Part shown: positions 21,056 to 32,329 of the stretch, piece after piece | Numbering within the stretch: the stretch's first letter is position 1 | Layout of the letters: each line of letters begins with the position of its first letter | Source of the DNA: Zelopaecilomyces penicillatus | Lineage: Eukaryota; Ascomycota; Sordariomycetes; Hypocreales; Pseudodiploosporaceae | Assembly (NCBI GenBank): GCA_005765155.1 | Contig: VCCP01000004.1 | Location: 4,092,001-4,156,000 of the forward strand | Direction: 5' to 3' | DNA length: 64,000 nt | Program-made: the position numbers and the translations under genes | Notes under the pieces: generated by a model | What the model saw: only the letters and a program-made list of their open reading frames with translations | What the model was told of the DNA's origin: nothing | Database searches by the model: none

Positions 21056-23572
21056 TCAACTGGCTGGCCCGACGGACGGAGCAGCTCCCTGCCCCGGCCT
21101 AAAGGGGTTTGTGCTTCCGCAGAAAAAGTTACGGCAGCAGAGAATTAAAAGCCGATGGCCTCCAAGCGGCCACAAGCAAAAAGACCGTTTAAAAAGCTTC
21201 GTGTCTAATAAAGATGCAGAGGCAGAGACAGAGAGGTGTAACGCCAGAAGGAGTGTCGTGCCTCGGAATGACGGAGGGGTACCGGCTGGGGGTGACGACA
21301 GAGGGGTCGCTAATACAGAATATGGAGAAGAATCGGGGAGCGGCGCAGCCACTGTATGGGGAAGTGTTTATAAGTAAATAGTCTATGTGTAGGTAGGGGA
21401 TATTAAAGAACGATGGTAAATGAAAGAAGGTTCTTCTGATATTATTCAGAGCACAGGAAAGGGAAGCGAGATTGTTTGATCTGGTGTTGCAGAGGTTTGA
21501 TGCGCAGGAGAGAGAGTGGCTGTTCAGCGATACAGATACAGAGAGATAAGGCGATGATGGAGCTTCAGCCTGGGCTGAAGGGTGGCTGTGGAGAGCTCGA
21601 TGAGTCGCCGCCGATACAGGTACCAAGGTACATGTTCCCAGGCACACCACTGTGCCTCAGACTCCCTCTGCAGGGCCCAAGCCGGCTATCTCAGGCCATC
21701 AGCGGGGGGCTCCGCTGTATTGGCACTCTACCAACCGCTACAATAGGTGTACTTGGCGGGAAAGGGGGGCGTGGCCGGCGCTCAGCAGGGGGGCGTTCAG
21801 GGTGCACTCAGAGGGTGTCCAGCACGCTAGGCTCAGCTGAGGCCGCTGCGGGGGGTAAACATGGAGGCTAGAACCACACAATGACAGGCCCGAAGCCACG
21901 CGGTTCGCTGATACGCAGGACATCTTCCTCTTACAGCACTGTCCCAGCCTTCCAGGTGCTACTCCAGTTGGTCAATAGTCGCCTATACTTTCCCCAGAGT
22001 GTCTTATCTTTGATAGATAGCCTGGTGGAGGTCAATGATAGCCTGCGGAGCAGATAGGTGGTCTAGTGTCCGTATTTGTTCCTCTAAATCGTACCTACCT
22101 ATGTACGATAATTAGATGTTCCGTAGTAGACAAACGATTAGTATTTCTTCGTAACAGATCGCTAGCATTGGCAGCTCTTCTCCCCAGTAACGAAAAGTGT
22201 AACAGGCGGCCATGTCGCGAGGCTCAAGCCCTCGGATGGCGCATACGTGATGAGGTGTACCGTTCATGTGCTACCTTGATCCGTACACACTAACATCGAG
22301 TGGTAGTACGTACAGTACGAATCTACTATCCATTACTGGCAGTCAAGTTCTCATCTCACAAGGCCATAAGACTGGCCTTGATCCCGCCCCGGTTCCTTCT
22401 CGTTCCCCGTGGTACAGCTGGTTGGGTCATATCTTTGCAAGTTAGCTGGGTATTGGGTCAGACAATGTTGCAAGATTACCTACTGCATGGACACAGCCTA
22501 AGCCGAAGCATTACTAAGAGGTAGTGTCATAACCGTGTAGGTATCAGCCTAGTAGCCTTTGATAAGTTTTTGACAGTTGAGACCCGGGAGGTGGGTGACG
22601 TCTGAGATACCTCCCTCCCGAATGCGATGACAGCGACGGCGAGGAAATGGACGACGCGCCAAAAACGCCTTTTAGGCCTGACCGTTAGTACCGTCTTGTC
22701 CGTGTTGTGTGTGCAGACAACATCCGTTACGAACAAATCGGTACAGCGACCCAATCATTTTCTCCAACAGTTGGGAGTCCTTGGGGAGGGGGAAAACCCG
22801 GATCTTGGTTTCCCTCACCAACTCATTCCACCCCCTCTGCCCCAGGAAAACAAAGACGCCACCTGATGGGGAGTGAAGAGGAAACCCCCGGACCGTGACT
22901 TCGTGTCATGTGAGCGTGGCCTCCTACGCCATTCCCTCGGGTGAGCGTCTTGTGGATTGGCCTTTAGCACGCCCCGTGGCGAATATAAAGGGCGGTTCTT
23001 TGGGGTGGGAAAATCGGGCCCCCAGCGCCAAAGTGGAAATGTCGTAATGCAAAGGACGGATGCATGGTGATCGCGAGAGAAGCGCGATGGGCGCCGACTT
23101 TGTCATCATCATGGATGTGCCTATGGGGAGGTGTTGAGTGGTGATGCAGCGATGACGGGTGAGATGATAGGGCCTAGAGACCGCATCGTCACTGAAGATG
23201 GCTGCGATACTGGCAGAGCAGTAAAACAGGATATATATTCATTGTAGTACCGTGGCCGTGATGAACTTTGTTGACCGCGTGGCCCAGACGCTCTCTGGTT
23301 TGGTGTAGGTTCAATAAAAAGCATGGCTGCCATGAGGCGCTGGACGAGCTAGCGGGGTTCTATGAAATGGTTCGTAGCTGCTGTTCAAGTCATGAGGTGA
23401 GCCCCTTACACGATATGCTCATTCAACACAATTTGATTTTCATTCCCCCCCCCCCCCCCCCCCCCCCCCAAATATCAGTCCCCAGCTACAGAGATTAGAA
23501 ACATAATAATGAAAGCACATGTCCACACACAATGATCCATAAGACAGATCTTGTCAAAAGAAATACATCCCA
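21056..23572. other. intergenic, about 2.5 kb, no gene seen
   Basis: Upstream of the BCAS3-like gene and downstream of the SnoaL-like gene. Overlapping short frames on both strands have no protein character. It includes the 25-nt C tract at 23445-23469 and G/C-rich patches near 21760-21850. Confidence 0.6.
23445..23469. repeat. poly-C tract, 25 nt
   Basis: An uninterrupted run of C on the plus strand (G on the minus), about 100 bp past the stop codon of the SnoaL-like gene. On the minus strand it lies in that gene's 3' flank. Confidence 0.95.
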
Positions 23573-24216
23573 TCACGCATACTCCATCAGTCCCTCCCCT
23601 CTCAATTTCTGCAGCCAAACTCGATAATACCCAATCTTCCACTCCTCCGCCACTCCATCCTTGACCTTCTTCAGCACCGCGTGTCCCGCCCACGGGAATA
23701 GAAGCTCCTGCTCATCTCTAGTCTTGCAATCCACTTTACCAAACAGCATGTACTCGCACCGACTCTCTGCATCTTCTGATTCCGGGGCCAGGAATTGACC
23801 GGGAAAAACTTTGGTGACGGTGTGCTTCCTCTCTTTGACGACAGTCCACATTCTGCCTCGGAGTTCGCGGATTTCTGTAGAAGATGGGGAGCGGAAGCCC
23901 CGTGTGTCAGTGATTATGCTCTTTTTTTTTTTTTTTTTTTTAATTTTCCTCTCAAACAAGTTATTTGGTGCATTTTCTGCATTATTGCTCGTTCCATCTT
24001 GTCTCACAGAACTAAAAACGTACCTTTCTCGCCATGGCCTCCATCACTCCCAATAATCACTTCCGCATCCTTGGTAAAATAGCTGATCCAGAGCTCGTCC
24101 GAGTCCTGCTTATCCGACACCATGTAAAACTTGGTGATGAAGGCTCGAATCTCTTGGTCCGGCAACCCATCATGGTGCGGGTAGACCGGGAAGTATCTGC
24201 CACTCACAGCAGCCAT
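23573..24216 (-). CDS. SnoaL-like / NTF2-fold small protein
   Basis: Two exons, 24024-24216 and 23573-23874, encode 164 residues from the ATG at 24216. Start MAAVSGRYFPVYPHHDGLPD; the middle (EIRAFITKFYMVSDKQ, DELWISYFTKDAEVIIGS) has the alpha-helix then 'YF..DA.V' pattern of fungal SnoaL-like proteins of the NTF2 fold, and the join gives HGEKEIRELRGRMWTVV. The C-terminal half (RCEYMLFGKVDCKT, VAEEWKIGYYRVWLQ) supplies the beta-sheet. Fungal members are mostly uncharacterised. No catalytic pair can be named with confidence. The 149-nt intron holds a 20-nt T run (plus strand 23922-23941), so the sense transcript has A20 within the intron. Confidence 0.8.
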
Positions 24217-24912
24217 GGTTGTCTTTTTTCTCTTCTATCCGGGTTTCTGTTTCAAACAGATTGAAATTGAAGCCAAGTCGCTTTTTGCTCAAAACCTGTG
24301 GTTTCGTTTGTTGAACGGAGTGAGACGTTCTTCGTAGCGTATGGATATGTTAACGCAGAGTGAAATGAAACGCTGGTATGCAATTAGAGTCTCGAACGTT
24401 GAGGGGTCGCATCCGCTGACGCCCCGCGCTGTTTGTGACGTACAGGTGGGCTTTGAGGACGGAATTGTCGGATAATGCACCGAGCAGAGCCGCCTCCATT
24501 AGAACAACAACACAATTACCATGAAACAAAGCCCAGTGAGCAGCTTCAGCTACCAAATACAGCTCTCACTAATACTCTATTTGCATCGTTTTTTGACGAC
24601 AAAAGAAGGTCGGATATCTACCCACTCTAGCTCAACAACTGTAGCATGCAGATGGCCTGTAAAACTTCATAAAACCAACCACAATTCCCTACCATCCACC
24701 CCGAAATAGTCCACATCAAATGTATGATGATGGATTCATCTGTATCCGTAGTTCTCCCAGTCCCGACATTAAAGAATCAAATGACTCCTGTAAAACCAAA
24801 AAAGAAAAGTGAGGCAAAAATGTGCTCGTCATCATTCCAAAGTTCGTTGTCCATATGCCCCCCCCTAAAACTCCATTCTCCGTGCACCAGCTTTCATTAA
24901 ATAGCATGTCGC
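24217..24912. other. intergenic, no gene seen
   Basis: About 700 bp between the SnoaL-like start and the 3' end of the ING-type gene. Only short frames. It should hold the promoter of the SnoaL-like gene. Confidence 0.6.
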
Positions 24913-27516
24913 CTACTTTTTTACTCCCCGAGCATTGATTTCACCCTTTTCCCCAATGTTAAGGAGTTTGCGGCAGTCCGGGCAGTACCATTTTGTCGTT
25001 CGTGCCGGGATGCTTGATAGACCTACACAGCCGATATGGAACCACTCATACTTGCAATTCTGCACATGGGTAACCACACAATTAGTAACTTGATTCTGGA
25101 TTCCGATGGGAAGACCTGGGGTATTGCTTACGTCCACATTGTCGCACTGAATCATCGTGCCAAAGCTAACATTATTGCAAAGGCAGTACCGTGGTTCATT
25201 GGGATCGATGGGATTGCCTTCGTCATCCACCTCCTCCATCTCCACCTCTGTGACTTGGCCCTTTTCCTTCTTCATTGCCCGAGGCTTCCTCTTGGGCGCC
25301 GCTTTTCGCTTGCCTACTGCGCTGGTCCCGCCGCTGCTCGTGATACTAACAACGCCAGGGGCGGGACGCTTCGGTCGTTTCGGCGGAATCCTAGTTTCGG
25401 GAACTGGGGTGTTGCGGGCTGTGCTGGCTCGACGAGGTCGGTCGGCAGCTAGTGAGGGCTGTGGTTCTTGACTCATAGCTTTACCTCGCGAGCTAGGCCG
25501 CCGAAGAGGAAGACCCTCAGGGGCCGGTGTTGTCCTTGGAGTTGGTCCTCGTGATGCCAATGGTTTATTCTCCTGATCAGGCAATGTTTGAGGAGTCTGT
25601 AGTGGAGATGTCACTGTGGAGGACGACTGTTGTTGGGTCCGCTTTGCAGCTTCTCCTCGTGTCTCACGTTTAATCGCTTCTCGTGCTGGTGTCTCTCGAA
25701 CTGGCGGTGGAATAGGGGTAGTAGATATTTTTTGTTCTGGTTTGGGGAGAGGCACGGGAGTTTCTGATGCTGGCGGCTTCGTTGAGATGGAAGTCGCCAC
25801 AGTATTAGTTCCAGGAACAGGTTGTGGTGTTGCAGGAGCTGGTGACACTGCCAATCTAGTCAAGCTTGCACCCTGTGACGGAATGGGTATTGGGACCGGA
25901 GTCTCCAGCTGCGGTGCCATTGTTGGGGCTACAGGCGTCTGAGCGATTTGGCCTGGCGCAGGACTGTCCAAAGCCGTAGTAATGCTTTGAGCTTGGTTGG
26001 GCTGGTATGGATGCGGCACTGGAGTCTCCATCTTGCTGCGCTTAGCTGGCGGCTTTGATGGGGATTCTGTAGCCTCTATCGTCTCTGTGCTTGTGTCGCC
26101 ATCCGCATCTCTCTTCCGCTTTGGTTGAGATCGTGAATTCGTTCTAGGCTTGCTAGTTTGGAAACGGGAGTCTTTGGCAGCTTCGGGCGACATATTAGAG
26201 GCTCCACTGACCCCCAAGAACAATTTGGCTGCCTGTGCCATCTTCCGAGCCGATTCCTCAGCCTCCTCTGCTGCCAGTTTGGCCAGCTGCTCCCGCTTCA
26301 GTTTCTTGGCCTCATTCAGCTTCATGCCCCTGTTACTAGTAGGAACATCATCTGCGGCCAAGGAATCAACGCTAATAGCGCCAGCAGGGAGCTGCGGAGC
26401 TCCAGACACGCCGTCGACAATAAGTGAAGGGATTTTCGGATCGAAAACGCGACCTTCTTCCTCTGCCTTCTTCTTCGCTTCTCTGTACGCATCCGGCCCG
26501 CGACACAGTGCCTTAAGCTCTCTGGCAATCATAGTTTCACTTGGCGTCCAGGTCGCATTCTTCTTCATTCGCTTCCTAAGCTTAGCCAGTTCATATTGCG
26601 TGAGCTGGAGCCAAGGAGCGTCAGAACTGCCGACAACGGCATTCTCTGGCGGGGGGTGAAGCAGCGCCGCAGCATTTGCAGCGGCCGCAGCGCTCAGGGC
26701 CGCACTTGGATATGGCACAGGGCGTGCTGGTCGGCTTGCAGATTTTTGGCTCTTGCTGCTTACGAGCTTAATCCTCGGCACGGTTCCCGGTGTTCGTCGA
26801 TTAGTGGCGACAATGTCAGACTCTTCCTCCGAACTTGAGTCGCTCTCGCCGGTCAGAGTGTCATATTCGATGTCGTAAGGAGCAAGAACCTCGCCAGGAA
26901 CCGTGATCCTGGGCACTCGAGGCCGCCGTACCTTTTGCCCATCCTCTGCAGCTACGCGTACCCCAAGCTTTGCGCGGAGCATTTGCGGTGACCTGGACTC
27001 TGCCGCAAGCTGTTGCTCATCATCCGTCGGGTAATTCTCCATCATCTTCTTCAGCTTCGCCAGCAGAATGTTGGCCTTACTGTAGTGGCGGTTGACGTTT
27101 TCGGTCATTCTCACAGCTTCGGCGTGGGCATAGACTCTCGAGCTGAGCGCTTGATTCAGCTGTTCTGAGATTTCGGCGCGGAGTTGCACCGCTGAGGGTC
27201 GTTTGTGGGCAACAATACTCGGCAGCTGGCCCCATGTTGTCGTCAGGTCGTTGACCTTGGCAGATGCAGCCACGTACGTCTGGTCCAGCTTTCCAATGAG
27301 CGTCAGAGACCGCGTTATATCGGCGGGGAGGTATTCGGTAAAGTCGAGGAAGTCGGTAACGGTCGTTTGGGCGTCGGGGTCTACGCGCGATACAAGGACG
27401 CTGTTGATGGGACCGATGGGCGGCTCTGGCAGCTCTGCCATGGTCCTCTTGTCTGTGGGCGACACGGCGTCGATGTCCATGTCCGCTACGTGGCCATCGA
27501 AAGCCACAGCGGCCAT
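24913..27516 (-). CDS. ING-family PHD-finger chromatin protein
   Basis: Two exons, 25132-27516 and 24913-25059, encode 843 residues from the first in-frame ATG at 27516. An N-terminal ING domain (about 40-160) is visible: FLDFTEYLPADITRSLTLIG, RAEISEQLNQALSSR, HAEAVRMTENVNRHYSKANI. A long disordered Pro/Lys/Thr-rich centre with several basic, nuclear-signal-like runs (KPRTNSRSQPKRKRD, PPKRPKRP, KRKAAPKRKPRAMKK) leads to a C-terminal PHD finger: YCLCNNVSFGTMIQCDNVD, then NCKYEWFHIGCVGLSSIPAR, then KWYCPDCR. ING proteins bind methylated H3K4 through the PHD and recruit acetyltransferase or deacetylase complexes. The protein is much longer than yeast Yng2 or Pho23. The 72-nt intron in the finger stays in frame if retained. 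Confidence 0.9.
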   Translation of the reverse strand: MAAVAFDGHVADMDIDAVSPTDKRTMAELPEPPIGPINSVLVSRVDPDAQTTVTDFLDFTEYLPADITRSLTLIGKLDQTYVAASAKVNDLTTTWGQLPSIVAHKRPSAVQLRAEISEQLNQALSSRVYAHAEAVRMTENVNRHYSKANILLAKLKKMMENYPTDDEQQLAAESRSPQMLRAKLGVRVAAEDGQKVRRPRVPRITVPGEVLAPYDIEYDTLTGESDSSSEEESDIVATNRRTPGTVPRIKLVSSKSQKSASRPARPVPYPSAALSAAAAANAAALLHPPPENAVVGSSDAPWLQLTQYELAKLRKRMKKNATWTPSETMIARELKALCRGPDAYREAKKKAEEEGRVFDPKIPSLIVDGVSGAPQLPAGAISVDSLAADDVPTSNRGMKLNEAKKLKREQLAKLAAEEAEESARKMAQAAKLFLGVSGASNMSPEAAKDSRFQTSKPRTNSRSQPKRKRDADGDTSTETIEATESPSKPPAKRSKMETPVPHPYQPNQAQSITTALDSPAPGQIAQTPVAPTMAPQLETPVPIPIPSQGASLTRLAVSPAPATPQPVPGTNTVATSISTKPPASETPVPLPKPEQKISTTPIPPPVRETPAREAIKRETRGEAAKRTQQQSSSTVTSPLQTPQTLPDQENKPLASRGPTPRTTPAPEGLPLRRPSSRGKAMSQEPQPSLAADRPRRASTARNTPVPETRIPPKRPKRPAPGVVSITSSGGTSAVGKRKAAPKRKPRAMKKEKGQVTEVEMEEVDDEGNPIDPNEPRYCLCNNVSFGTMIQCDNVDVSNTPGLPIGIQNQVTNCVVTHVQNCKYEWFHIGCVGLSSIPARTTKWYCPDCRKLLNIGEKGEINARGVKK

Positions 27517-28555
27517 TTTGGCCACCGCAGTTGCTGCGTCGTCACTGGCGATGTGGGAGATGATGCTCTGGTTGCAAGGCTCGGGCGGCAAAGGTGTCCA
27601 TTTGCTTGAGCCTGGGGCTGTTCAACGGGTGTCGCGATTCGTTTGCAGACTGGCTGGAGGTCGCGTTCAACTTGTTTGCGCAGGCACAAGCACTCAATGC
27701 AAAGGCGGTCCGTGCGCATTGGGACTCCTGGTGGGGATGTGTGGATTATGTAATCCGTTCGCTATGACACTCGATCTCTGTCTCTCAAGTCTCAGGCGCT
27801 GATCCAAAGGGGAATTCTGCTCAACGGCGATTCGTCAACGAGCTGAAGCTGGCCTCTTCCGGGGCCGAATGTCAAAGACTCAGCTCCACTTGTCTCGTTT
27901 GCATACTCAACAAAGGTGTGATTCATCCTTTGATGGCAGATCCAACTTCTCCGCCGTCACTCTTGGTAATACGGGCAGAGCAGAATCCATGGCCCCCAAC
28001 CATTCGTATGGGGGACTGCGTATTCCACGGATATCGCCCTACCACGGACCTCGTTGCCCCGTTTATGCCGCCATCGTGAAGACGACTGCAGCATGCAGCA
28101 CACCTTTTCTGCCTGTCAGCAAGGGTCATGCCTTGGTTGCTTTATTTTCCCACCACTCACAATTTGGCGGCATTAGGTGCCGCCGGACATTGAATCGATG
28201 TTCGCATGTGTAGATCGGAGGCAGCCTTTGTTACACTTCATGTCAAACGCCCATTACTCTTTGTTACAAATGTTCGCTACGGTCCATGTGCGGCTGCCTG
28301 ACGATGAGGGGCGGTGGGCTGTTGCCGAACGCCAACATGGGTGACGTCGGTCTCCTATCCAAATGATACAGGTGACAGATGACGTTGAATTTGGGTATGA
28401 AATGGCTTGTTCAGAGGTAAAATGAGCTAGAAAGGTCTAAGATGGACAAGAAAGAAAAGGATATAAAAAGAAGAAAAGGTGAAAAGACGGTAAGAAAATG
28501 AGAGAATGAGAAAATAATATCTGGTGGTATGGGCGGAGGCAAACACCAGTTCGCC
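27517..28555. other. intergenic, no gene seen
   Basis: About 1 kb upstream of the ING-type gene and past the 3' end of the bactofilin-like gene. A CRE-like TGACGTCGG lies near 28342-28350. No protein-like frame. Confidence 0.55.
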
Positions 28556-29322
28556 CTACCAGTCCCAGTCCGCCTCTTGCTCCCGCATCAGCTTTGCGCC
28601 AGCAATCTCCTCAGTTTCTTCCACCAGATACGTAGAATCAGGGCCAATCAGCGTTAGAGAACCATACAAGACCAGTCGTCGGCATTTCCTACAATTCCCA
28701 AAGTAAGCGCAATGCACACAGATCTGAGCCCGCTCGTAAGGCGCATCTGGCAAGGCTGATTCGGAGGGGGAAAAAATATAGAAACAACTCACAAGAATCC
28801 AATCACAATCAGGTTTCCCCAAATCTCGAGGTCCACCCCGTCTAGGTTGCCTTCTATTCTCAGCTTGCCATATCCTATGATTTTGTCGCTGCAGGCGTGA
28901 TGTTAGCTATGGACCTCCCATTTCCTTGCTTGTCACTCTCAGAATATGGGAGCGATGTTCAACTCACGTAGATATTAATGAGCCATTGACAAATATGTTG
29001 CCATATGCTTTAATCTGCCCCCTTTGTAGTGCCATCTTCGTTAGACATTCATCATTGCAAAAAAAGGCAAGAATCCAAATAGACGTCAGACTCACTCGCA
29101 TACCATGTCTCCCTTGGTCTTGATATCGCCATACGCATCAATGCTACCTCTCACCGCAAATTTCCCTTCAAAGCCGATGCCCCGGCCAGACGTAACCGAG
29201 CCGACTATATCGAGCGGACCTGAGAGTTGGAGCTCCTCCTCACTCTTGATGCTTCTTGTCCGTTTCAGCTGCCACCTCGCCGTATAATCCGACGTGGAAC
29301 CTGTAGTATAGTAGCCTGACAT
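28556..29322 (-). CDS. bactofilin-like (polymer-forming) beta-helix protein
   Basis: Four exons, 29104-29322, 28968-29014, 28793-28888 and 28556-28688, encode 164 residues. After a 30-residue polar start (MSGYYTTGSTSDYTARWQLK), the rest is short repeats of the kind that build a right-handed beta-helix: LQLSGPLDIVGSV, GKFAVRGSIDAYGDIKTKGD, IKAYGNIFVNGSLIS, KIIGYGKLRIEGNLDGV, IWGNLIVIGFLKCRRLVLYG. This is the pattern of bactofilins (DUF583), bacterial cytoskeletal proteins that polymerise end to end. All three introns fall between strands, and the repeats run through each join, which supports the model. The C-terminus is acidic (VEETEEIAGAKLMREQEADW). Function in fungi is not known to me. Confidence 0.75.
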
Positions 29323-31133
29323 GGCGGTCGCAGTGTCTGATATATATATATATGTATATATTTTAGGTCGTGATTAGCGCCGTTCTGACGCCTTGTTTCT
29401 CGATGTATTGTTGTCTCGGAATATGTAAATCTAGGCGGTAATGAAGGAAGTATGTGTTCAGGAAATATGTGTAAGTGGTTGCAAAGGTATGTGTGCTAGT
29501 ATTTCTCACGATTGAGTCAAGCCTCGTAAACTATCACAAGTTAGTCTCCTATGTGATATTCCAGGACTCACACAAGAACAAACAAAGTGTCTACTTATAC
29601 ATTCTCAGCTGCAAAACCAACGTCAAGGCCTCGGTGCCAAGGTTGCCGCTCTTACAAGGCCCTAAATAATTCGGAGATCGGCTCATGAATAGGTACCCAA
29701 CGTCTTTTCCCGCTTGGACAGGACAAGGCACTCATAGGTCTATTTGCCGTCCGCCTAATTTTCATCTCTCCACAACATTCCATTCATCAGTCATGCTCGT
29801 ACTGCTATCCGCATTGGAAGAGGGCTGAAAAGAGCCCCCACGGGGAGAAGACGTTTCACGCGCTCGTTGCTTGACTGAGACTGGGGACTATCGCTCGCTG
29901 TCTTAGTCTCTTTTGTATCTGCTCCACTGTTGAGCTATGTCTCTGGATCGTCTGATATGCCGTTGAAATCCCACGTACCAGCTGGCAATAACCAACAACT
30001 CCGCGGAGGGCCCGGTCTCAGGATCTTAGGATGATTGGTAGTGGAGCCACGGGAACCTCCTCGAGCCAATGTAGCCCTTGCAACGTGGCTTACACACTTT
30101 GCTGTCAACAATTGAAGCTGGTACCTGTTCCGAGAAAGCGCTCGTCGAACTCTCGAGAGGATTGAAGAGGGATAGCCAGGTTTTTCCAAGAGGCACGCGC
30201 TCCTCGAAATGAGTGTCAGACGGCAAACTTTCTTGGCCCCAACCCCTCATCTGTTCTAAAACAGTCACAAGAAAAATAAATAAAGGACACGGCGAACTAG
30301 GATGAGTGTGTGGTTGATTACAGCAAGGTACGCCCGCCCCGTGGCTAATCCAAAAGAGCTCCGCGATCCACCGCCAATGGGCCCCGAAAAATGGATACGT
30401 AGCAATCTGCGCCTAACAAGGAATTGGAACTAACGAAGCATCCCTTCTATCAGCGAGTGCCGACCATCTGCTCGTTGGAGGCGGCGGCGGCGGCGCGCAA
30501 AGAGTCAACATCAGAGAGACCTCATGGAGTTCAAAAGTCAGCAGCGCGCAGCCCTACTGGGATGGTTGGAGCCGGCTGCACGTGCGACGTATGCGAGGTG
30601 TAGCCGTGCATGTGTCTGTTGGAGGATTGGGAAATCTATATTTGTTTCAGCTTTGGCCCAGAATAGCAGTCGAACTAGACTGGGGGGTTAAACGGTCAAG
30701 TCACATATTATTATTACTATTTATGTCGTCATGTAACTACTTGGGAATATGTAGCATTGCGACCAAGGCAGCCTTGCCGGGAGAATGCACACCAAAAGAT
30801 TGTTCACTAGGGTATTTTAGGGAAAACGGTCGCAACCTCGCGCGCGTAAGCTCGGGGTTCTAGATACAACATGGCCGAATATTATGACTTGCTCATCCAA
30901 AATCCTCCTGTCAGTTCCCCCACCCCGACTCCCGGCTGCGTTGTCTGGGTGCGTTATCCGGCTGCGTCGATCCCTTGGTTGCGACTCCACAGGACAACAT
31001 CTCAACCCGCACAGCCTGATTCCTATTATAGACTCTCTTCGCAGAATGCAGATCACGTCACGCCGACCCGGACAGAAACAAAAGAGAAGGAAGAATAATA
31101 ATAATCTTCTTTGCGCCTGTCTCCACTGCGCAA
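29323..31133. other. intergenic, about 1.8 kb, no gene seen
   Basis: Between the bactofilin-like start and the 3' end of the membrane-protein gene. A short (TA)n run sits at about 29340-29353, right upstream of the bactofilin-like start. Frames at 29935-30268 and 30582-30863 look random. Confidence 0.55.
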
Positions 31134-32329
31134 TTAGTCGCCGCCAACCATTCCGAGGCCGACACCCGTGCACAAAGCCGCAAACACCCAAACGGCAGCA
31201 TAGGCAGATGCACCCGCCGGGTCCACGCCGTTGATGGTCTTGGAGCAAGCTAGGTAGGTGTTCACCCCGGTGACAAGTGTTGTTATCGCCGTGCGCTGGA
31301 TCACGACCTTGGTCTTGGCCGTGTAGCCCCAAAAATTCCACCACACAGTCTGGCCCAGGCTGGCCGCCGCTGGGTCGAACTGGCTGATCTTGTCATCTTC
31401 CTTCGCCTTGCCTGTTGTCGCAAATGGTGCAAAGATAAAGGTGCTTGCGGCCGCACCGAAGAGCAACGTCACTGGGAGAACTGTGGCGTATGAGGCCGTG
31501 TATGCGGGCTCTACGGTAGGCAACCCAGAGAAGTAGAGAACAAGGATACGAGGAAGAACAAATCGTAATGAGAGGACGAGCGTGACCGTGTATATTCCCG
31601 TAGAGAGCGCTGTCGTCAAAAGCTGCAGAGGCAGGTCGACAAGTTCCCGGTTAGGGAGCGATGCTGCGTGTCGATGCACAGCAGACAGAGGGCGCAAAAA
31701 GTAAAACGGCACAGAAGCTGAGACGATATCAACAGCGAGGGCAGAAAGCGCCGTCGCAGGGCTGAGGCTGTAGAATGCAAACAAAAGGTAGATCTAGACT
31801 GGATTTAGCAGTTGACACTCGCATGGCTGATAAAGGCACAGGAGAGATTTTCATACCGATGGACCATGAGACAAGAGGTCCAGCATGGCAACATCTAAGC
31901 TGTCGAGCTTGCCAAACCATCCCAATGCCAATTCGACCCTATACGCGTTCCCCAATGTCAGCTTCACGATCCAGGCGCGTTTCTGCAACAAAGCAGCGCA
32001 TGTCAAACTTACAGTCTCCATCCCACCAGCAACGCCAGTTCCTGTTGCGATTCCTGAGTACGGCTCACAGCCGCCAGCTCGCCATTCCTAAGCTCGCTCA
32101 CCAGACTATAGCCCAAGCTCGCCAACGCAAAGCTCATGCCCGCCGCCACCGGGAATTGCGCAACGGCCGGTATTCTCCTTCCCAGCGCGCCCTGCAACCC
32201 AGTACCAGCAGGCACATCGAGACCTGCCGCGTCCGCAACAAAATCCAAAGCCTGGTTCGCAGTATTCGCGACTGCGGTCGCAGCATCTGCGTGCACTCCC
32301 TCCTTCGGGGCCCGTCGCAAGGTCGCCAT
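31134..32329 (-). CDS. conserved fungal multi-pass membrane protein
   Basis: Three exons, 32013-32329, 31857-31938 and 31134-31793 (introns 31939-32012 and 31794-31856), encode 352 residues. The joins give GWRLVELALGWFGKLDSLD and LLSHGPSIYLLFAFYSLSP. An N-terminal Ala-rich region (MATLRRAPKEGVHADAATAV) is followed by at least five hydrophobic helices, among them AQFPVAAGMSFALASLGYSL, ALSALAVDIVSASVPFYFL, YTVTLVLSLRFVLPRILVLY, ATVLPVTLLFGAAASTFIFA and AYAAVWVFAALCTGVGLGMV. I recognise the type as a fungal hypothetical membrane protein but know no function. The location in the cell cannot be read from the sequence. An acceptor at a nearer TTGCAG would run into a stop, so the TATAG site was chosen. 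Confidence 0.82.
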
